From assembly GCF_003265345.1 (NCBI RefSeq), contig NZ_QFWW01000006.1, positions 117,079-181,078 on the forward strand: DNA of 64,000 bases, written 5' to 3'. The notes under the pieces were generated by a model. The model saw only the letters and a program-made list of their open reading frames with translations. It searched no databases and was not told the origin of the DNA. Within the stretch, counting starts at the first letter, position 1. Each line of letters opens with the position of its first letter. This DNA comes from Lentzea terrae. Its GTDB lineage: Bacteria > Actinomycetota > Actinomycetes > Mycobacteriales > Pseudonocardiaceae. This document shows positions 34,989-44,704 of the stretch, piece by piece. A program made the translations under genes and the position numbers.

Positions 34989-35996
34989 CTACGCGGCGTG
35001 ATCGACCGTGACGACGACCTTCGCCCGCGCGTGGTCCAGCTCGAGGTACCGGATCGCCTCCGGCGCCTCGGGCAGCGGGTAGGTCCGGTCGATGACTGGG
35101 ACGACGGCGCCGGACTCGGCGAGTCCGGCCAGCGTCTCCAGGTTCGCCTTGCTCGTCGCCACGTCGAGCCGCAGCACGCGGTGGCGGATGAAACGGGAGA
35201 CCAGCCCGCCGGCGATCGTCAGGCCCATCGGCCCGACGAGGCTGCCGCCGTCGGACACGCCGCCACCGGACAGCACCAGCGTCCCGGTGGGCGTCAGGGC
35301 TCGCCGGAGGTGGGCCAGCGAGCGGTTCGCCACCAGGTCGAACACGACGTCGTAGCGCTGCCCGTTCGCGGTGAAGTCCTCCTCGGCGTAGTCGACCACG
35401 TGGTCCGCGCCGATCGACTGGACCAGGTCGGCGTTGCGTGCGCTGCACACGGCGGTCACCTCCGCGCCGAACGACTTCGCGAGTTGCACGGCGAACGTGC
35501 CGACACCGCCGGACGCGCCGTTGATCAGGAACCGCTGACCAGGCTCTGCTCGTCCCAGGTCGCGCACACCGATCAGGGCGGTGTTGCCCGCCAACGGGAT
35601 CGCCGCCGCCTGCTCGAACGTGAGGCCCGCCGGCTTGCCCACCAGCAGGTCCTGCGGGGCGCACACGTACTCGGCGAACGCGCCGTCGGCCCAGCCGAGG
35701 TCGCCGAACACCTCGTCACCCGCCTTGAACCGGGTGACGGCCGGACCCACCGCCTCGACCACGCCCGCGACGTCACGGCCGCGGATCCTCTTCTTGGGAC
35801 CGGACCACCCGAACGCGACAGGCATCGCGAGCCTCGCCAGACGGGGATCGCCCCGCATGATGTGCCAGTCGGCGGCGTTGACTGATGCCGCGCGCACCCG
35901 CACCAGCACCTCGCCGTCCGCGGGCGTCGGCCGGTCGACCTCCGCCAGCCTGAGCGTCTCGTGGGAGCCGTATCTGTCCTGGACGATCGCCTTCAT
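34989..35996 (-). CDS. Zinc-type/quinone-oxidoreductase-like NAD(P)-dependent reductase (MDR)
   Basis: This 335-residue medium-chain reductase opens with MKAIVQDRYGS after a GGAGG site seven bases upstream. The GroES-like N-domain is followed by the nucleotide loop INGASGGVGTFAVQ near residue 150. The structural zinc cysteines are absent, which points to the quinone-reductase or enoyl-reductase branch. Substrate unknown. Confidence 0.9.
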   Translation of the reverse strand: MKAIVQDRYGSHETLRLAEVDRPTPADGEVLVRVRAASVNAADWHIMRGDPRLARLAMPVAFGWSGPKKRIRGRDVAGVVEAVGPAVTRFKAGDEVFGDLGWADGAFAEYVCAPQDLLVGKPAGLTFEQAAAIPLAGNTALIGVRDLGRAEPGQRFLINGASGGVGTFAVQLAKSFGAEVTAVCSARNADLVQSIGADHVVDYAEEDFTANGQRYDVVFDLVANRSLAHLRRALTPTGTLVLSGGGVSDGGSLVGPMGLTIAGGLVSRFIRHRVLRLDVATSKANLETLAGLAESGAVVPVIDRTYPLPEAPEAIRYLELDHARAKVVVTVDHAA

Positions 35997-36099
35997 GGCA
36001 GAGCCTCCGTGGCAACGCGGTCGCAGCGGGCACCTTGGGGCGAGAGTAGGGCCGGGACTCGGGCGCAACATCCGGGAAGATCCCCTAAGGGGCAAGCAA

Positions 36100-36129
36100 A
36101 ACGCCGGCCACGAGTGCGTGACCGGCGTT
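36100..36129 (-). terminator. Rho-independent terminator of yebC
   Basis: AACGCCGGCCACG pairs with CGTGACCGGCGTT with one mismatch and a four-base loop. On the minus strand the stem is followed by T-rich sequence, 15 bases after the yebC stop. Confidence 0.75.
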
Positions 36130-36143
36130 CTCGGAACTGAAGG

Positions 36144-36893
36144 TCAGCCGACCTCGGCCATGACCTCGTCCGACACGTCGAAGTTCGCGAAGACGTTCTG
36201 CACGTCGTCGCAGTCCTCCAGCGCGTCGATCAGCTTGAAGATCTTCTTGGCGCCCTCGGCCTCCAGCGCCACCGACACCGACGGCAGGAAGCTCGACTCG
36301 GCCGACTCGTAGTCGATGCCCGCGTCCTGCAGCGCCTTGCGGACCGGGATCAGGTCGCCCGCCTCGGACACGACCTCGAAGGCCTCGCCCAGGTCGTTGA
36401 CCTCCTCGGCACCGGCCTCCAGCACCGCCATCATCACGTCGTCCTCGGTCGTACCCGCCTTCGGCACGATCACGACGCCCTTGCGGCTGAACATGTACGA
36501 CACCGAGCCGGGGTCGGCCATCGAGCCGCCGTTGCGCGTCATCGCCGTGCGGACCTCGGTGGCGGCGCGGTTGCGGTTGTCCGTGAGGCACTCGATGAGC
36601 ACCGCGACGCCGTTGGGGCCGTAGCCCTCGTACATGATCGTCTGCCAGTCGGCGCCGCCGGCCTCTTCACCGCCGCCGCGCTTGCGGGCGCGCTCGATGT
36701 TGTCCAGCGGCACCGAGTTCTTGCGGGCCTTCTGGATCGCGTCGTACAGCGTCGGGTTGCCATCCGGGTCGCCACCACCGGTGCGGGCCGCCACCTCGAT
36801 GTTCTTGATCAGCCGCGCGAAGAGCTTGCCGCGCTTGGCGTCAATGGCGGCCTTCTTGTGCTTGGTGGTCGCCCACTTGGAGTGGCCGCTCAT
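36144..36893 (-). CDS. yebC: YebC/PmpR family protein
   Basis: This 249-residue protein opens with the family signature [20 protein letters not shown] and continues with [17 protein letters not shown]. YebC-type proteins act as transcription regulators or help ribosomes through hard sequences such as polyproline. Its ATG overlaps the pdxT stop by four bases. It usually follows pdxS-pdxT in actinobacteria; here pdxS is 14 kb away. Confidence 0.96.
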   Translation of the reverse strand: MSGHSKWATTKHKKAAIDAKRGKLFARLIKNIEVAARTGGGDPDGNPTLYDAIQKARKNSVPLDNIERARKRGGGEEAGGADWQTIMYEGYGPNGVAVLIECLTDNRNRAATEVRTAMTRNGGSMADPGSVSYMFSRKGVVIVPKAGTTEDDVMMAVLEAGAEEVNDLGEAFEVVSEAGDLIPVRKALQDAGIDYESAESSFLPSVSVALEAEGAKKIFKLIDALEDCDDVQNVFANFDVSDEVMAEVG

Positions 36894-37522
36894 TTCTCCT
36901 CCGAACCCTTCAAACCACGAACCATGTCCACGAACAGGCGGTGGACGCGCTCATCCCCCGTGAGCTCCGGATGAAACGCCGTGGCCAGCACGTTGCCCTG
37001 CCTGACCGCGACGATCCTACCGGCGGCGTCGCCCGCCTCAGCCGTAACGGGCACCGTAGCGAGAACCTCGACCTCTCCGCTCACCGCCTCCACCCACGGC
37101 GCACGGATGAACACGGCGTGCACCGTCTCGCCGGCCAGGTCGAGGTCGGTCTCGAACGAGTCGATCTGCCGCCCGAAGGCGTTCCTCCGCACGGTGACGT
37201 CCAAACCGCCGAGCTGGTGCTGGTCGTCACGGCCGTCGAGCACGTTGTTGGCCAACAGGATCATGCCCGCGCACGACCCGTATGCCGGGAAACCGGCGGC
37301 AATCTTGGCCCGCAGCGGCTCGAGCAGCTCGAAGTTGTCCAGCAGCTTGCTGATGGTCGTCGACTCGCCGCCGGGGATGACGATGCCGTCGAGCTCGTCC
37401 AGTTCCTCGGGCCGACGAATCGGCCGCGCGGTGACGTCGCACTTGGCGAGCGAGATCAAGTGCTCCTGGACGTCGCCCTGCAGGGCGAGCACTCCGATGA
37501 CGGGTGGGGCAGCGACAACCAT
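36890..37522 (-). CDS. pdxT: Pyridoxal 5'-phosphate synthase glutaminase subunit PdxT
   Basis: PdxT frees ammonia from glutamine and passes it to PdxS for making vitamin B6. The 210-residue class I amidotransferase has [12 protein letters not shown] at the N-terminus, PGGESTTIS, the nucleophile in YGSCAGM, and the His-Glu pair in FHPELTGD. An ATG 12 bases further upstream is possible. The partner pdxS lies at 51624-52517, same strand, instead of directly upstream. Confidence 0.96.
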   Translation of the reverse strand: MVVAAPPVIGVLALQGDVQEHLISLAKCDVTARPIRRPEELDELDGIVIPGGESTTISKLLDNFELLEPLRAKIAAGFPAYGSCAGMILLANNVLDGRDDQHQLGGLDVTVRRNAFGRQIDSFETDLDLAGETVHAVFIRAPWVEAVSGEVEVLATVPVTAEAGDAAGRIVAVRQGNVLATAFHPELTGDERVHRLFVDMVRGLKGSEEK

Positions 37523-37632
37523 GCCCACCAGCATATTTGACGTGTCGGAGACGGACTGACAGTGGTTGGCCCTGGGCGTTTCAGCGTAGCCCGCAGTGAT
37601 CATTGTTCGTCCCGACGGCAGTCGCCCCACGA

Positions 37633-37651
37633 GAGTTAACAGCATTAACTC
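37633..37651. promoter_or_regulatory. Inverted repeat just upstream of the Rieske oxygenase
   Basis: GAGTTAACAGCATTAACTC has perfect seven-base arms and a five-base centre. It ends three bases before the first GTG of the oxygenase, which suggests an operator over the promoter and favours the downstream ATG (37679) as the real start. Confidence 0.5.
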
Positions 37652-37654
37652 AAC

Positions 37655-38653
37655 GTGGTGTCCAGCATCGACGACCACATGACCACCCTGCCCCGCGACC
37701 CGCGCGCCGACGAGTATCCGATGCCGTTCGTGCCGCACGGCTGGTACGCGGTGCTCCGCAGCGTCCAGCTCCCGCGCGGGAAGGTCCTGCCCCTGCACTA
37801 CTTCGGCCGGGCGCTCATCGCCTTCCGCGGTCCCGACGGGCTGCCTGCGGTGCGGGACGCCCACTGCCCGCACTACGGCGCACACCTCGGCGTCGGCGGG
37901 AAGGTGGTGGACGGGACGGTCGAGTGCCCGTTCCACGGCTGGCGGTTCGGCGCGGACGGCCGGTGCACGTACGCACCGTTCGCGGCGCGCCCTCCGAAGG
38001 TGTCGATCGGCGGCTTCGAAACCCGCGAACACAGCGGACTGATCTTCGTCTACACCGGGCCCGACGCGCCGGTGTGGGAGGTGCCGGAGATCCCGGAGGC
38101 CACGGCACGGGAGTTCGCCCAGCCGATCGACGACGTGCAGACCGCGCGCATCCACATCCAGGAGATGCGCGAGAACATCGTCGACGAGTCCCACTTCCAC
38201 TTCATCCACGGGCAGAGCGAGCCGCCGGTGCAGGACCTGGTCGTGGACGGGCCGTTCGCCGAGGTCCGCGGCCGCTTCGGGCGGAAGGTGCTGGCGTGGG
38301 AGCTCGACAACACCTTCGACGTGTACATGTACGGCCCCGGCGTCATGGTGGTGCGCGTGTTCGGCCGCCTGCTCTCGCTGACCGCCATCGCACTCACCAA
38401 CCCGATCGACGACCGCACGAGCGAGCTGCGGATGCTCTACCACGTGCGCAAGCCCGCCGGGCTGCCGTTCCTCGCGCCCCTGCTCAAACTGGTCTTCCGC
38501 ACGCAGGCTCTCGGCGAGGTGCGCGAAGAGGTCCGCATCTGGGACCACAAGGTCCACCAGGCCCGCCCGGTGCTGCTCGGGCACGAGCGCGGCATCAAGG
38601 CGCTGCGGCGCTGGTACGCCCAGTTCTACCCTGATGCCGACGACTCAGCTTGA
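37655..38653 (+). CDS. Rieske-type oxygenase (KshA-like)
   Basis: This is a 332-residue oxygenase terminal component. The Rieske cluster ligands are in CPHYGAHL and CPFHGW (CxH and CxxH). The mononuclear iron site follows in [14 protein letters not shown]. The layout is close to 3-ketosteroid 9-alpha-hydroxylase KshA. No reductase partner or steroid gene is near, so the substrate is open. The GTG start could be replaced by ATG 37679. It abuts the convergent His-rich gene with no gap. Confidence 0.9.
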   Translation: MVSSIDDHMTTLPRDPRADEYPMPFVPHGWYAVLRSVQLPRGKVLPLHYFGRALIAFRGPDGLPAVRDAHCPHYGAHLGVGGKVVDGTVECPFHGWRFGADGRCTYAPFAARPPKVSIGGFETREHSGLIFVYTGPDAPVWEVPEIPEATAREFAQPIDDVQTARIHIQEMRENIVDESHFHFIHGQSEPPVQDLVVDGPFAEVRGRFGRKVLAWELDNTFDVYMYGPGVMVVRVFGRLLSLTAIALTNPIDDRTSELRMLYHVRKPAGLPFLAPLLKLVFRTQALGEVREEVRIWDHKVHQARPVLLGHERGIKALRRWYAQFYPDADDSA

Positions 38654-38950
38654 TCAGTGCTCGTCGTAGTGCCCGTTGTGGGCCGCGTGCCGATGCCCGT
38701 CGTGCACGTAGTCGACGTGGTCGGCGTGCGGCACCGCCACGTGCCCGCACCCGTCACCATGGGCGTGGTCGTGCCCGCCGTGCTCCTCGTGGCCGGCGGG
38801 CTCGCACTCGTCGAAATGACCGTCGTGCTCGCGGTGCAGGTGGCCGTCGTGGACGTAATCCACGTGGTCGCTGTGCGGCACCCCTACGTGCCCGCAGCCC
38901 TCGCCGTGGACGTGGGAGTGTTCGCGGTGCTCAACATGGCTGGTAGTCAT
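38654..38950 (-). CDS. Histidine-rich, metal-binding-like repeat protein
   Basis: This 98-residue cytosolic protein is about 30 percent histidine. It is built from two tandem repeats of about 38 residues, each reading HxHGxGCGHVxVPH, DHVDYVHDGH and a GHxDE end. Such His/Cys clusters probably hold zinc, nickel or copper. Related short proteins occur in actinomycetes without known function. The ATG is chosen because upstream residues lack the pattern. No metal transporter is next to it. Confidence 0.8.
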   Translation of the reverse strand: MTTSHVEHREHSHVHGEGCGHVGVPHSDHVDYVHDGHLHREHDGHFDECEPAGHEEHGGHDHAHGDGCGHVAVPHADHVDYVHDGHRHAAHNGHYDEH

Positions 38951-39010
38951 GCGCACAGGCTGCTCCCCCGCACCGCGACCCGCGACCCGGCCGCCCGACC
39001 GGGTGACACG

Positions 39011-39047
39011 CCGCGAGCCGCCCCTTTTGTGAGGGGACGGCTCGCGG
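39011..39047 (-). terminator. Terminator of the amino-acid permease gene
   Basis: CCGCGAGCCG pairs with CGGCTCGCGG, extended by CCCC/GGGG around one bulged base, with a TTTTGTGA loop. It lies 19 bases beyond the permease stop on the minus strand. Confidence 0.75.
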
Positions 39048-39065
39048 TTGATCACCGAACGACGG

Positions 39066-40475
39066 TCAGTCGACGGAGACGAACTGCTCCCGCGCGGGCT
39101 CGACCGGCTGGCGCGACTTCACGTACCGCCACCCGAGGAACAGCACCAGCGCGAGTCCGGGGATCGACCAGAACGCGATCCGTTCGGCGTGGCCGGACGA
39201 GAAGGCCATCTGCCCGACGACCAGCGCGAGGAACGCCAGCGTGAGCCAGCCGGTGTAGGGGGCACCCGGCATCCGGTACGACGGCCGTTCGAGCTCGCCG
39301 CGCAAAGCCTTCTGCCGCAACCGCATCTGGCAGATGATCAGCGTGGCCCAGGTCGACACGACGCCCAGCGACGCGATGGCGATCGCGATGTCGAACGCGT
39401 CCTTGGGCACGGTGTAGTTGAGCACCACGCCCAGCACGTACGCGCCGGCCGTGAAGAGGATGCCGCCGTAGGGCACGTGCCGGGAGTTCATCTTGCCCGT
39501 GATCGCCGGGGCCTCGCCCTTCTGCGCCAACGAACGCAGGATGCGGCCGGTGGAGTAGAGACCCGAGTTGCACGAGGACAACGCCGCGGTCAGCACGACG
39601 GCGTTCATGATGTCGCCGACGGCCGGGATGCCGAGCGCCGAGAACACCGTCACGAACGGCGACTCGCTGCCGGTGTAGTGGTCCCACGGCAGAAGCATCG
39701 TCAGCAGCAGCACGGAACCGACGTAGAAGATCGCGATCCGGTAGACCACGCCGTTGATGGCGCGCGGCATGATCTTGTGCGGGTCCTTGGTCTCGCCGGC
39801 CGCGATGCCGACGAGCTCGATGGCCGAGTAGGCGAAGATCACGGCCTGCAGGGTCATCAGTGCCACGCCGAAGCCGGCCGGGAACAGGCCGCCGTGGCCG
39901 AGGGTGTTGGACACCGAAGCCGTCGTGCCGCCGATGTCCGCCGCGCCGATGATCAGGCCGACACCGGTCACCAGGAACACGACGATGGCCGTGACCTTGA
40001 TGACCGAGAACCAGAACTCCAGCTCGCCGAACAACTTGACGGACAACATGTTGATGGCGACGAGGACCACCAGCGCGACCAGCGCGGTGATCCACTGCGG
40101 CATGTCGGGGAACCACTTGTGCATGTAGATCGCGACGGCGGTGATCTCGGCGATGCCGGTCATGGCCCAGTTCAGCCAGTACAGCCAGCCGGACGTGAAG
40201 CCCGCCCACGGGCCGATGAACTCGCGGGCGTACTCGACGAAGCTGCCGGCGACCGGGCGGTGCAGCACCAGCTCGCCCAGCGCGCGCATGACGAAGAACG
40301 CCGCGATGCCGCACACCGCGTAGGACAGGATCAGCGACGGCCCCGCCGCGGCCAGGCGTCCGCCCGCGCCGAGAAAGAGGCCGACGCCGATCGCGCCACC
40401 GATTGCGATCATCTGCACCTGGCGCTTGCTCAGCGACTTGGTGTAGCCGTCCGCATCAGTTTCCACAGAACTCAC
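39066..40475 (-). CDS. APC-family amino-acid permease
   Basis: This 469-residue transporter has twelve helices. The first carries the APC motif MIAIGGAIGVGLFLGAGG, and the segment AYSAIELVGIAAGETKDP is typical of the GABA/asparagine/aromatic permease branch. It starts with GTG. The PLP lyase gene lies 76 bases upstream on the same strand, so the two may form a unit that imports and cleaves an amino acid such as methionine; substrate inferred only. Confidence 0.93.
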   Translation of the reverse strand: MSSVETDADGYTKSLSKRQVQMIAIGGAIGVGLFLGAGGRLAAAGPSLILSYAVCGIAAFFVMRALGELVLHRPVAGSFVEYAREFIGPWAGFTSGWLYWLNWAMTGIAEITAVAIYMHKWFPDMPQWITALVALVVLVAINMLSVKLFGELEFWFSVIKVTAIVVFLVTGVGLIIGAADIGGTTASVSNTLGHGGLFPAGFGVALMTLQAVIFAYSAIELVGIAAGETKDPHKIMPRAINGVVYRIAIFYVGSVLLLTMLLPWDHYTGSESPFVTVFSALGIPAVGDIMNAVVLTAALSSCNSGLYSTGRILRSLAQKGEAPAITGKMNSRHVPYGGILFTAGAYVLGVVLNYTVPKDAFDIAIAIASLGVVSTWATLIICQMRLRQKALRGELERPSYRMPGAPYTGWLTLAFLALVVGQMAFSSGHAERIAFWSIPGLALVLFLGWRYVKSRQPVEPAREQFVSVD

Positions 40476-40477
40476 GA

Positions 40478-40535
40478 GGAGGTTCCTTCCGAAACGGAAA
40501 AATGCTCGCGTCGGAACCTCCCGCGCCCCGACGCG
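40478..40535 (-). promoter_or_regulatory. Leader with two mutually exclusive stem-loops before the permease
   Basis: Read on the minus strand, CGCGTCGG (40535-40528) pairs with CCGACGCG (40514-40507). GGAGGTTCC (40521-40513) pairs with GGAACCTCC (40486-40478), next to the permease start. The second pairing uses bases 40513-40514 of the first, so both cannot form together. This could tune translation of the permease. Confidence 0.4.
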
Positions 40536-40551
40536 CTGATTGGAAGGGACC

Positions 40552-41739
40552 TTAGTGAGTGGCGGTCATCACCAAGTAATCAGTTGGGGAAGGCTTAACG
40601 TAAGCGACGTCACACAACGCACTGTTCAGGTCGTCCCAAATGTCCTCGACATGCTCAAGTCCAACTGAAATGCGCAGCAAATTCTCCGGAACGCCCGAGG
40701 CTCGCAGTTCTTCTCCGGGTACCAGGCGGTGGGTGAGCGCCCACGGGTGTTCGATCAAGGTGTCGACCGAGCCCAGCGACACCGCCGGCGTGATCAACCT
40801 CAGTCGCCGCACGATGTCGGTCGGGTCGCCGTGCACGCCGAACGCGATCATCGCGCCGGTCCCCCGCAGCTGCACCGACGCGGACGGGTAGCGCACGAAC
40901 TCCACCGCGTCGTGCTCGGCGAGCCGGGCAGCGAGGATCGAGGCGCTGCGCGAAGCCGCCTCGATGCGCAGCGGCAAAGTGGCGAGCCCCCGGTGCAGCA
41001 GGTAGCCGCCCAGCGGGTGCAGCACGGCCCCGGTGATGATCCGGACCTGCCGCAACGCCGCTGCCAGCGCATCCGTGCAGGCCACGACGCCGCCGAGCAC
41101 GTCGCCGTGCCCGCCGAGGTACTTGGTGCCGGAGTGCAGCACGTACGAGGCGCCGTGCAACGCGGGGTTCTGCAGGATCGGCGTCGCGAAGGTGTTGTCG
41201 ACCATGACCGGCACGGACCCGGCCTGCCGGACGACGTGCTCGATGTCGACCTGGTCGAGGTTCGGGTTGGCCGGCGTCTCGACGACGATCAGCCCGGTGT
41301 CCGGCCGGATCGCGGAGGACACCAGGCCTGCTTCGACGTAGGTGGTTTCGACGCCCAGGAGACCGGACGACAGCAGGTGGTCGGTGCCGCCGTAGAGCGG
41401 CCGCACGGCCACGACGTGCGGTTTTCCGGCCAGCACGCACGCTGCCTGGATCACCGCGGTCACCGCCGCCATGCCGCTGCCGAACGCGACCGCGGCCTCG
41501 GTGTGCTCGAGCTTCGCCAGTGCCTGCTCGAACCGCGCCACGGTCGGGTTGTGCAGCCGCGCGTACACGGGCGACGAGGCCTGTGCGGCGCCGGTGGCCC
41601 ACACACCCAGTGCTTCCCCGCCGAGCGCCTGGTCAGGCACGGGGTAGGTGGTGGACAGGTCGATCGGGGGTGCGTGCACGCCGAGTTCCGCGAGGTCGTC
41701 GCGGCCGCCGTGCACTGCGATGGTCTCGATGCGCGTCAT
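40552..41739 (-). CDS. PLP-dependent trans-sulfuration enzyme (methionine/cystathionine gamma-lyase-like)
   Basis: This is a 395-residue fold-type I PLP enzyme of the Cys/Met metabolism family. Motifs: YARLHNPTV, FGSGMAAVTA, ETPANPNLD, and the PLP lysine in HSGTKYLGGHGDVLGG near residue 200. These enzymes cleave or exchange C-S bonds in methionine, cystathionine or homocysteine. It diverges from an Lrp regulator and precedes a permease, a layout typical of methionine gamma-lyase loci. Confidence 0.9.
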   Translation of the reverse strand: MTRIETIAVHGGRDDLAELGVHAPPIDLSTTYPVPDQALGGEALGVWATGAAQASSPVYARLHNPTVARFEQALAKLEHTEAAVAFGSGMAAVTAVIQAACVLAGKPHVVAVRPLYGGTDHLLSSGLLGVETTYVEAGLVSSAIRPDTGLIVVETPANPNLDQVDIEHVVRQAGSVPVMVDNTFATPILQNPALHGASYVLHSGTKYLGGHGDVLGGVVACTDALAAALRQVRIITGAVLHPLGGYLLHRGLATLPLRIEAASRSASILAARLAEHDAVEFVRYPSASVQLRGTGAMIAFGVHGDPTDIVRRLRLITPAVSLGSVDTLIEHPWALTHRLVPGEELRASGVPENLLRISVGLEHVEDIWDDLNSALCDVAYVKPSPTDYLVMTATH

Positions 41740-41813
41740 GGCCGGAATGGTGGAGACTTCCTCGACAGAACGGGTGCTGAACCGCAGCAGATTCGACTGA
41801 ACGGAGATTCACC

Positions 41814-42254
41814 GTGCTGGATTCGATCGACGAGGCCATCGTGCGGGAGCTGCGGAAGGACGCGCGGCTGCAGAACAAGGACCTGGCCGAACGCGTGAAC
41901 GTCGCGCAGTCCACGGCGGTGGTGCGGCACCGGGCGTTGCGGGAGCGCGGGGTGATCACCGGCTACCACGCGGAGATCGACCTCGGCGCGGTCGGCCGGC
42001 CCGTGCAGGCGATGCTGGCGTTGAAGATCCGTCCGCACACCAAGGAGATCGTCGACCCGTTCATGGCTTACGTGCTCTCGTTGCCCGAAACTCTTGCGCT
42101 CTCGCACGTGACAGGTCCGGAAGATTTCCTAGTGCATGTCGCGGTATCGGACGTCGGTCATCTGCAACGGCTCGTATTGGACAAATTCACCAGTCGGCGC
42201 GAGGTGACAGAGGTTCATACAAACCTCCTCTTTTCACACGTCCGGAAGCACTAA
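41814..42254 (+). CDS. Lrp/AsnC family regulator
   Basis: This 146-residue regulator has a winged helix (IVRELRKDARLQNKDLAERV) and a RAM ligand domain from about residue 65 (LALKIRPHTKEIVDPF). Lrp proteins bind amino acids. It diverges from the PLP lyase gene across 74 bases and most likely activates it, as MdeR does for methionine gamma-lyase in Pseudomonas. Its stop overlaps the next convergent gene by four bases. Confidence 0.92.
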   Translation: MLDSIDEAIVRELRKDARLQNKDLAERVNVAQSTAVVRHRALRERGVITGYHAEIDLGAVGRPVQAMLALKIRPHTKEIVDPFMAYVLSLPETLALSHVTGPEDFLVHVAVSDVGHLQRLVLDKFTSRREVTEVHTNLLFSHVRKH

Positions 42255-44638
42255 CTCGCGAGTCTTAACGCAGGCGCGAGCTGGTCGCGGCCGTCAATGC
42301 CGAGTTTGCGGTAGACCTTGGTCAAGTGGATCTCGACGGTGCGCAGTTGCACGAACAGCGCGGCCGCGATCTCCCGGTTCATCTTGCCCTCGGCGGCCAG
42401 CGCGGCGACCCGGCGTTCGGACTCGGTCAGCCCGGCGGGCCCGGCGGCCAGCTCCTGCCGGATCTCCTCGGCCAGGTCCTCCACGCCGCAGTCGTCGGCG
42501 AGGTCCACGGCTGTTCTCAGCTCGGCCCTGGCCGGCTTGACCCGGCCGGCCAGGTGCAACGCCCGGCCCAGTGCGAAGTGGCTGCGGGCCCGTTCCAGCA
42601 GCGCTCCGGTCGTCGCGAGCAGGTCGACCGATTCTTCAAGCAGGGCAATGCCTTCGACGCCCCTGTACACGCCCTGTTCACGCAACACCGCCGCTAACGG
42701 CAGCACCGCACCCGTTGCGCGCGCTAGAAGCTCCTCCGCAGCGAGATGGTCTCCTCCGAGAGGCAGCCGCCACGACGTGGTGTCGCAACCGCGTGCTCGC
42801 AGACGTTCCCCGCAGTCAAGCAGGTCGCGCACGCCGTCCTTTCGTCGCTCGGCCGCGATCCGCACGCGTCCCCGAGCGGCGAGGAGAGCCGGTGCGCCGA
42901 ACAGGTCCGGTACCTCACCCGGCACGGCCTCGAACACCTGCGCCGCCACCTCGACGTCGCCCATTTCCAGCAGTGCCAACGAAAGCTCGGTCAACGCGGC
43001 GAAGACCGGCGACGAAATCCGAGCCGCGCCGCAGCTGTCGAGGACGCTGAGCGCTTCGCGTGCGTCGGACTCGGCGCCCGCCAGCCTTCCGAGGTCGCGC
43101 AGGCACGCCGAACGAGCCGTGAGCGCCGCCGCGACGCACGGCCGGTGCTGCCACCTCCGCGCGATGGTCAGCGCACGATCCGTACGGGCGTACGCGGCCG
43201 CCAGTTCTGCGCGGTTCCTCAGGTGCGCGACCGCCCGCAGATACGGGTCGAACTCCGCAGGCGTGGCCGGCACGACGTCCGGGTCGCCGATCGCGTCCGG
43301 CTCGAACTCCGGCTCCTCCCCCAGCAGCGCCAGCAGGCCCGGCAACGCGGGGTGCGCGGGATCGGCCTCACCCAGGTGCTCCACCGCCGCCGGCACGTCC
43401 ACATAGGACTCGACCTCGCCGAGTTCCGCCAGCAGCACACCGGATCCGGGCTCGTCCATCGCCCGGCGCAGGTACCGCACCGCGTCCAGCACCCGGTTGC
43501 GCGCGCGGGCCCGTCCGGCGGCGGACACCAGCACGTCGGTCGCCCACTCCTCGCCCAGCGGCCGGGTCTCCACCAGGTGCTCGGCCACAGCCTCGGCCGA
43601 CGCGCCCGTCTCGGTCAGCAGCCGGGCCGCCGCGGCGTGCAGGTCCTGACGTTCGGTGATGGTCAACTCTTCCCGAAGTGTGTTGCGCACCAATGGATGC
43701 ACCAACGAGCCGTCAGCGCTCAGCAGGCCCATCCGGTGCAACGCGGCGATCGTGCCGGCGAGCTCGCACGGTTCGGTGCCGATCAGCTCGGCAACCCGCG
43801 GCAACGTGACCTCGCCGCCCAGCACCGCCAGCGCGTGCAACGCATCGGGGGCGTGCGGGGCGAGGCGGCGCAGCCGGACGTTGACCGTCGGCAGCAACGC
43901 CGGCGCGGTCTCACCGGGGTAGGCGCGGATCAGGTTGAGCAGCAGCAACGGGTTGCCGCCCGCCTCGTTCCGGCAGCGCGTGACGAAGTCGTCCTCGACC
44001 CGCCGCCCCAGCTCCTGCTCGACCAACGCCCGCACGCCGTCGAACGACAGCTCGTCCAGCCGGATCTCGCCGGTGCTCGCGGCGAGCAGCTCCTCGAGCG
44101 TCTGCGGCCCCGTGCACACCTCACCCGTCCCGATCCCCGCCAGCGCGAACACCGGCAGGTGCTCGATGCGGTGCGGCAGCGTGCTCAGCCACTGCAACGA
44201 CGGCTGGTCAGCCCACTGCGCGTCGTCGACGACGATGGCGACGGGCCGTTCACCGGCCATGCGCGCGAGTGCGCGGTGCAGGAAGTGCAGCTCGGGCAAC
44301 GTCACGGGCCCCGGCTCGGCCAGTTGGTCCGACTGCCCGAGCGCGGCGGCGATGCGCGGCAGGTGCTGCACCTCGGCACCGGGCTGCACACACACGAACA
44401 ACCGGCTCACCAGCCCGAACGGCAGCTCGCGTTCCAGATAACTCCCCCGCGCCGCCAGCACCGTGAACCCGCGCTGCGCGGCCAGCTCCCGCGCGGCGGT
44501 GAGCAGTGCCGTCTTGCCGGCCCCGAGCCCACCGGTGGCCACCACGAGGTGCCCGTCGCCACCAGCCGCCGCGGCCAGCGCCCGGGTCAGCGCAGTCGTC
44601 TCCCGGTCCCGCCCGACCAGTCCAGGTTTCGCGCCCAT
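42251..44638 (-). CDS. LuxR-family regulator with AAA ATPase (LAL type)
   Basis: This 795-residue large regulator carries an N-terminal ATPase with Walker A GGLGAGKTALL near residue 37 and Walker B VAIVVDDAQWAD, a helical TPR-like middle, and a C-terminal LuxR helix-turn-helix (LTESERRVAALAAEGKMNRE, then VEIHLTKVYRKLGI). LAL proteins often switch on secondary metabolite or sugar genes. It is standalone here, so its target cannot be named. Confidence 0.93.
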   Translation of the reverse strand: MGAKPGLVGRDRETTALTRALAAAAGGDGHLVVATGGLGAGKTALLTAARELAAQRGFTVLAARGSYLERELPFGLVSRLFVCVQPGAEVQHLPRIAAALGQSDQLAEPGPVTLPELHFLHRALARMAGERPVAIVVDDAQWADQPSLQWLSTLPHRIEHLPVFALAGIGTGEVCTGPQTLEELLAASTGEIRLDELSFDGVRALVEQELGRRVEDDFVTRCRNEAGGNPLLLLNLIRAYPGETAPALLPTVNVRLRRLAPHAPDALHALAVLGGEVTLPRVAELIGTEPCELAGTIAALHRMGLLSADGSLVHPLVRNTLREELTITERQDLHAAAARLLTETGASAEAVAEHLVETRPLGEEWATDVLVSAAGRARARNRVLDAVRYLRRAMDEPGSGVLLAELGEVESYVDVPAAVEHLGEADPAHPALPGLLALLGEEPEFEPDAIGDPDVVPATPAEFDPYLRAVAHLRNRAELAAAYARTDRALTIARRWQHRPCVAAALTARSACLRDLGRLAGAESDAREALSVLDSCGAARISSPVFAALTELSLALLEMGDVEVAAQVFEAVPGEVPDLFGAPALLAARGRVRIAAERRKDGVRDLLDCGERLRARGCDTTSWRLPLGGDHLAAEELLARATGAVLPLAAVLREQGVYRGVEGIALLEESVDLLATTGALLERARSHFALGRALHLAGRVKPARAELRTAVDLADDCGVEDLAEEIRQELAAGPAGLTESERRVAALAAEGKMNREIAAALFVQLRTVEIHLTKVYRKLGIDGRDQLAPALRLAS

Positions 44639-44704
44639 GGGCCCATCTGAAGCCTGTCGCCCATCAGGGGCCTATCGCGGAGACATCGCACCCCCTGGGT
44701 GCGC

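Noticed and set aside
40552..41739. Missing ergothioneine lyase egtE
   Set aside because: The motifs are those of Cys/Met trans-sulfuration enzymes, and the Lrp and permease neighbours point to methionine-type metabolism.
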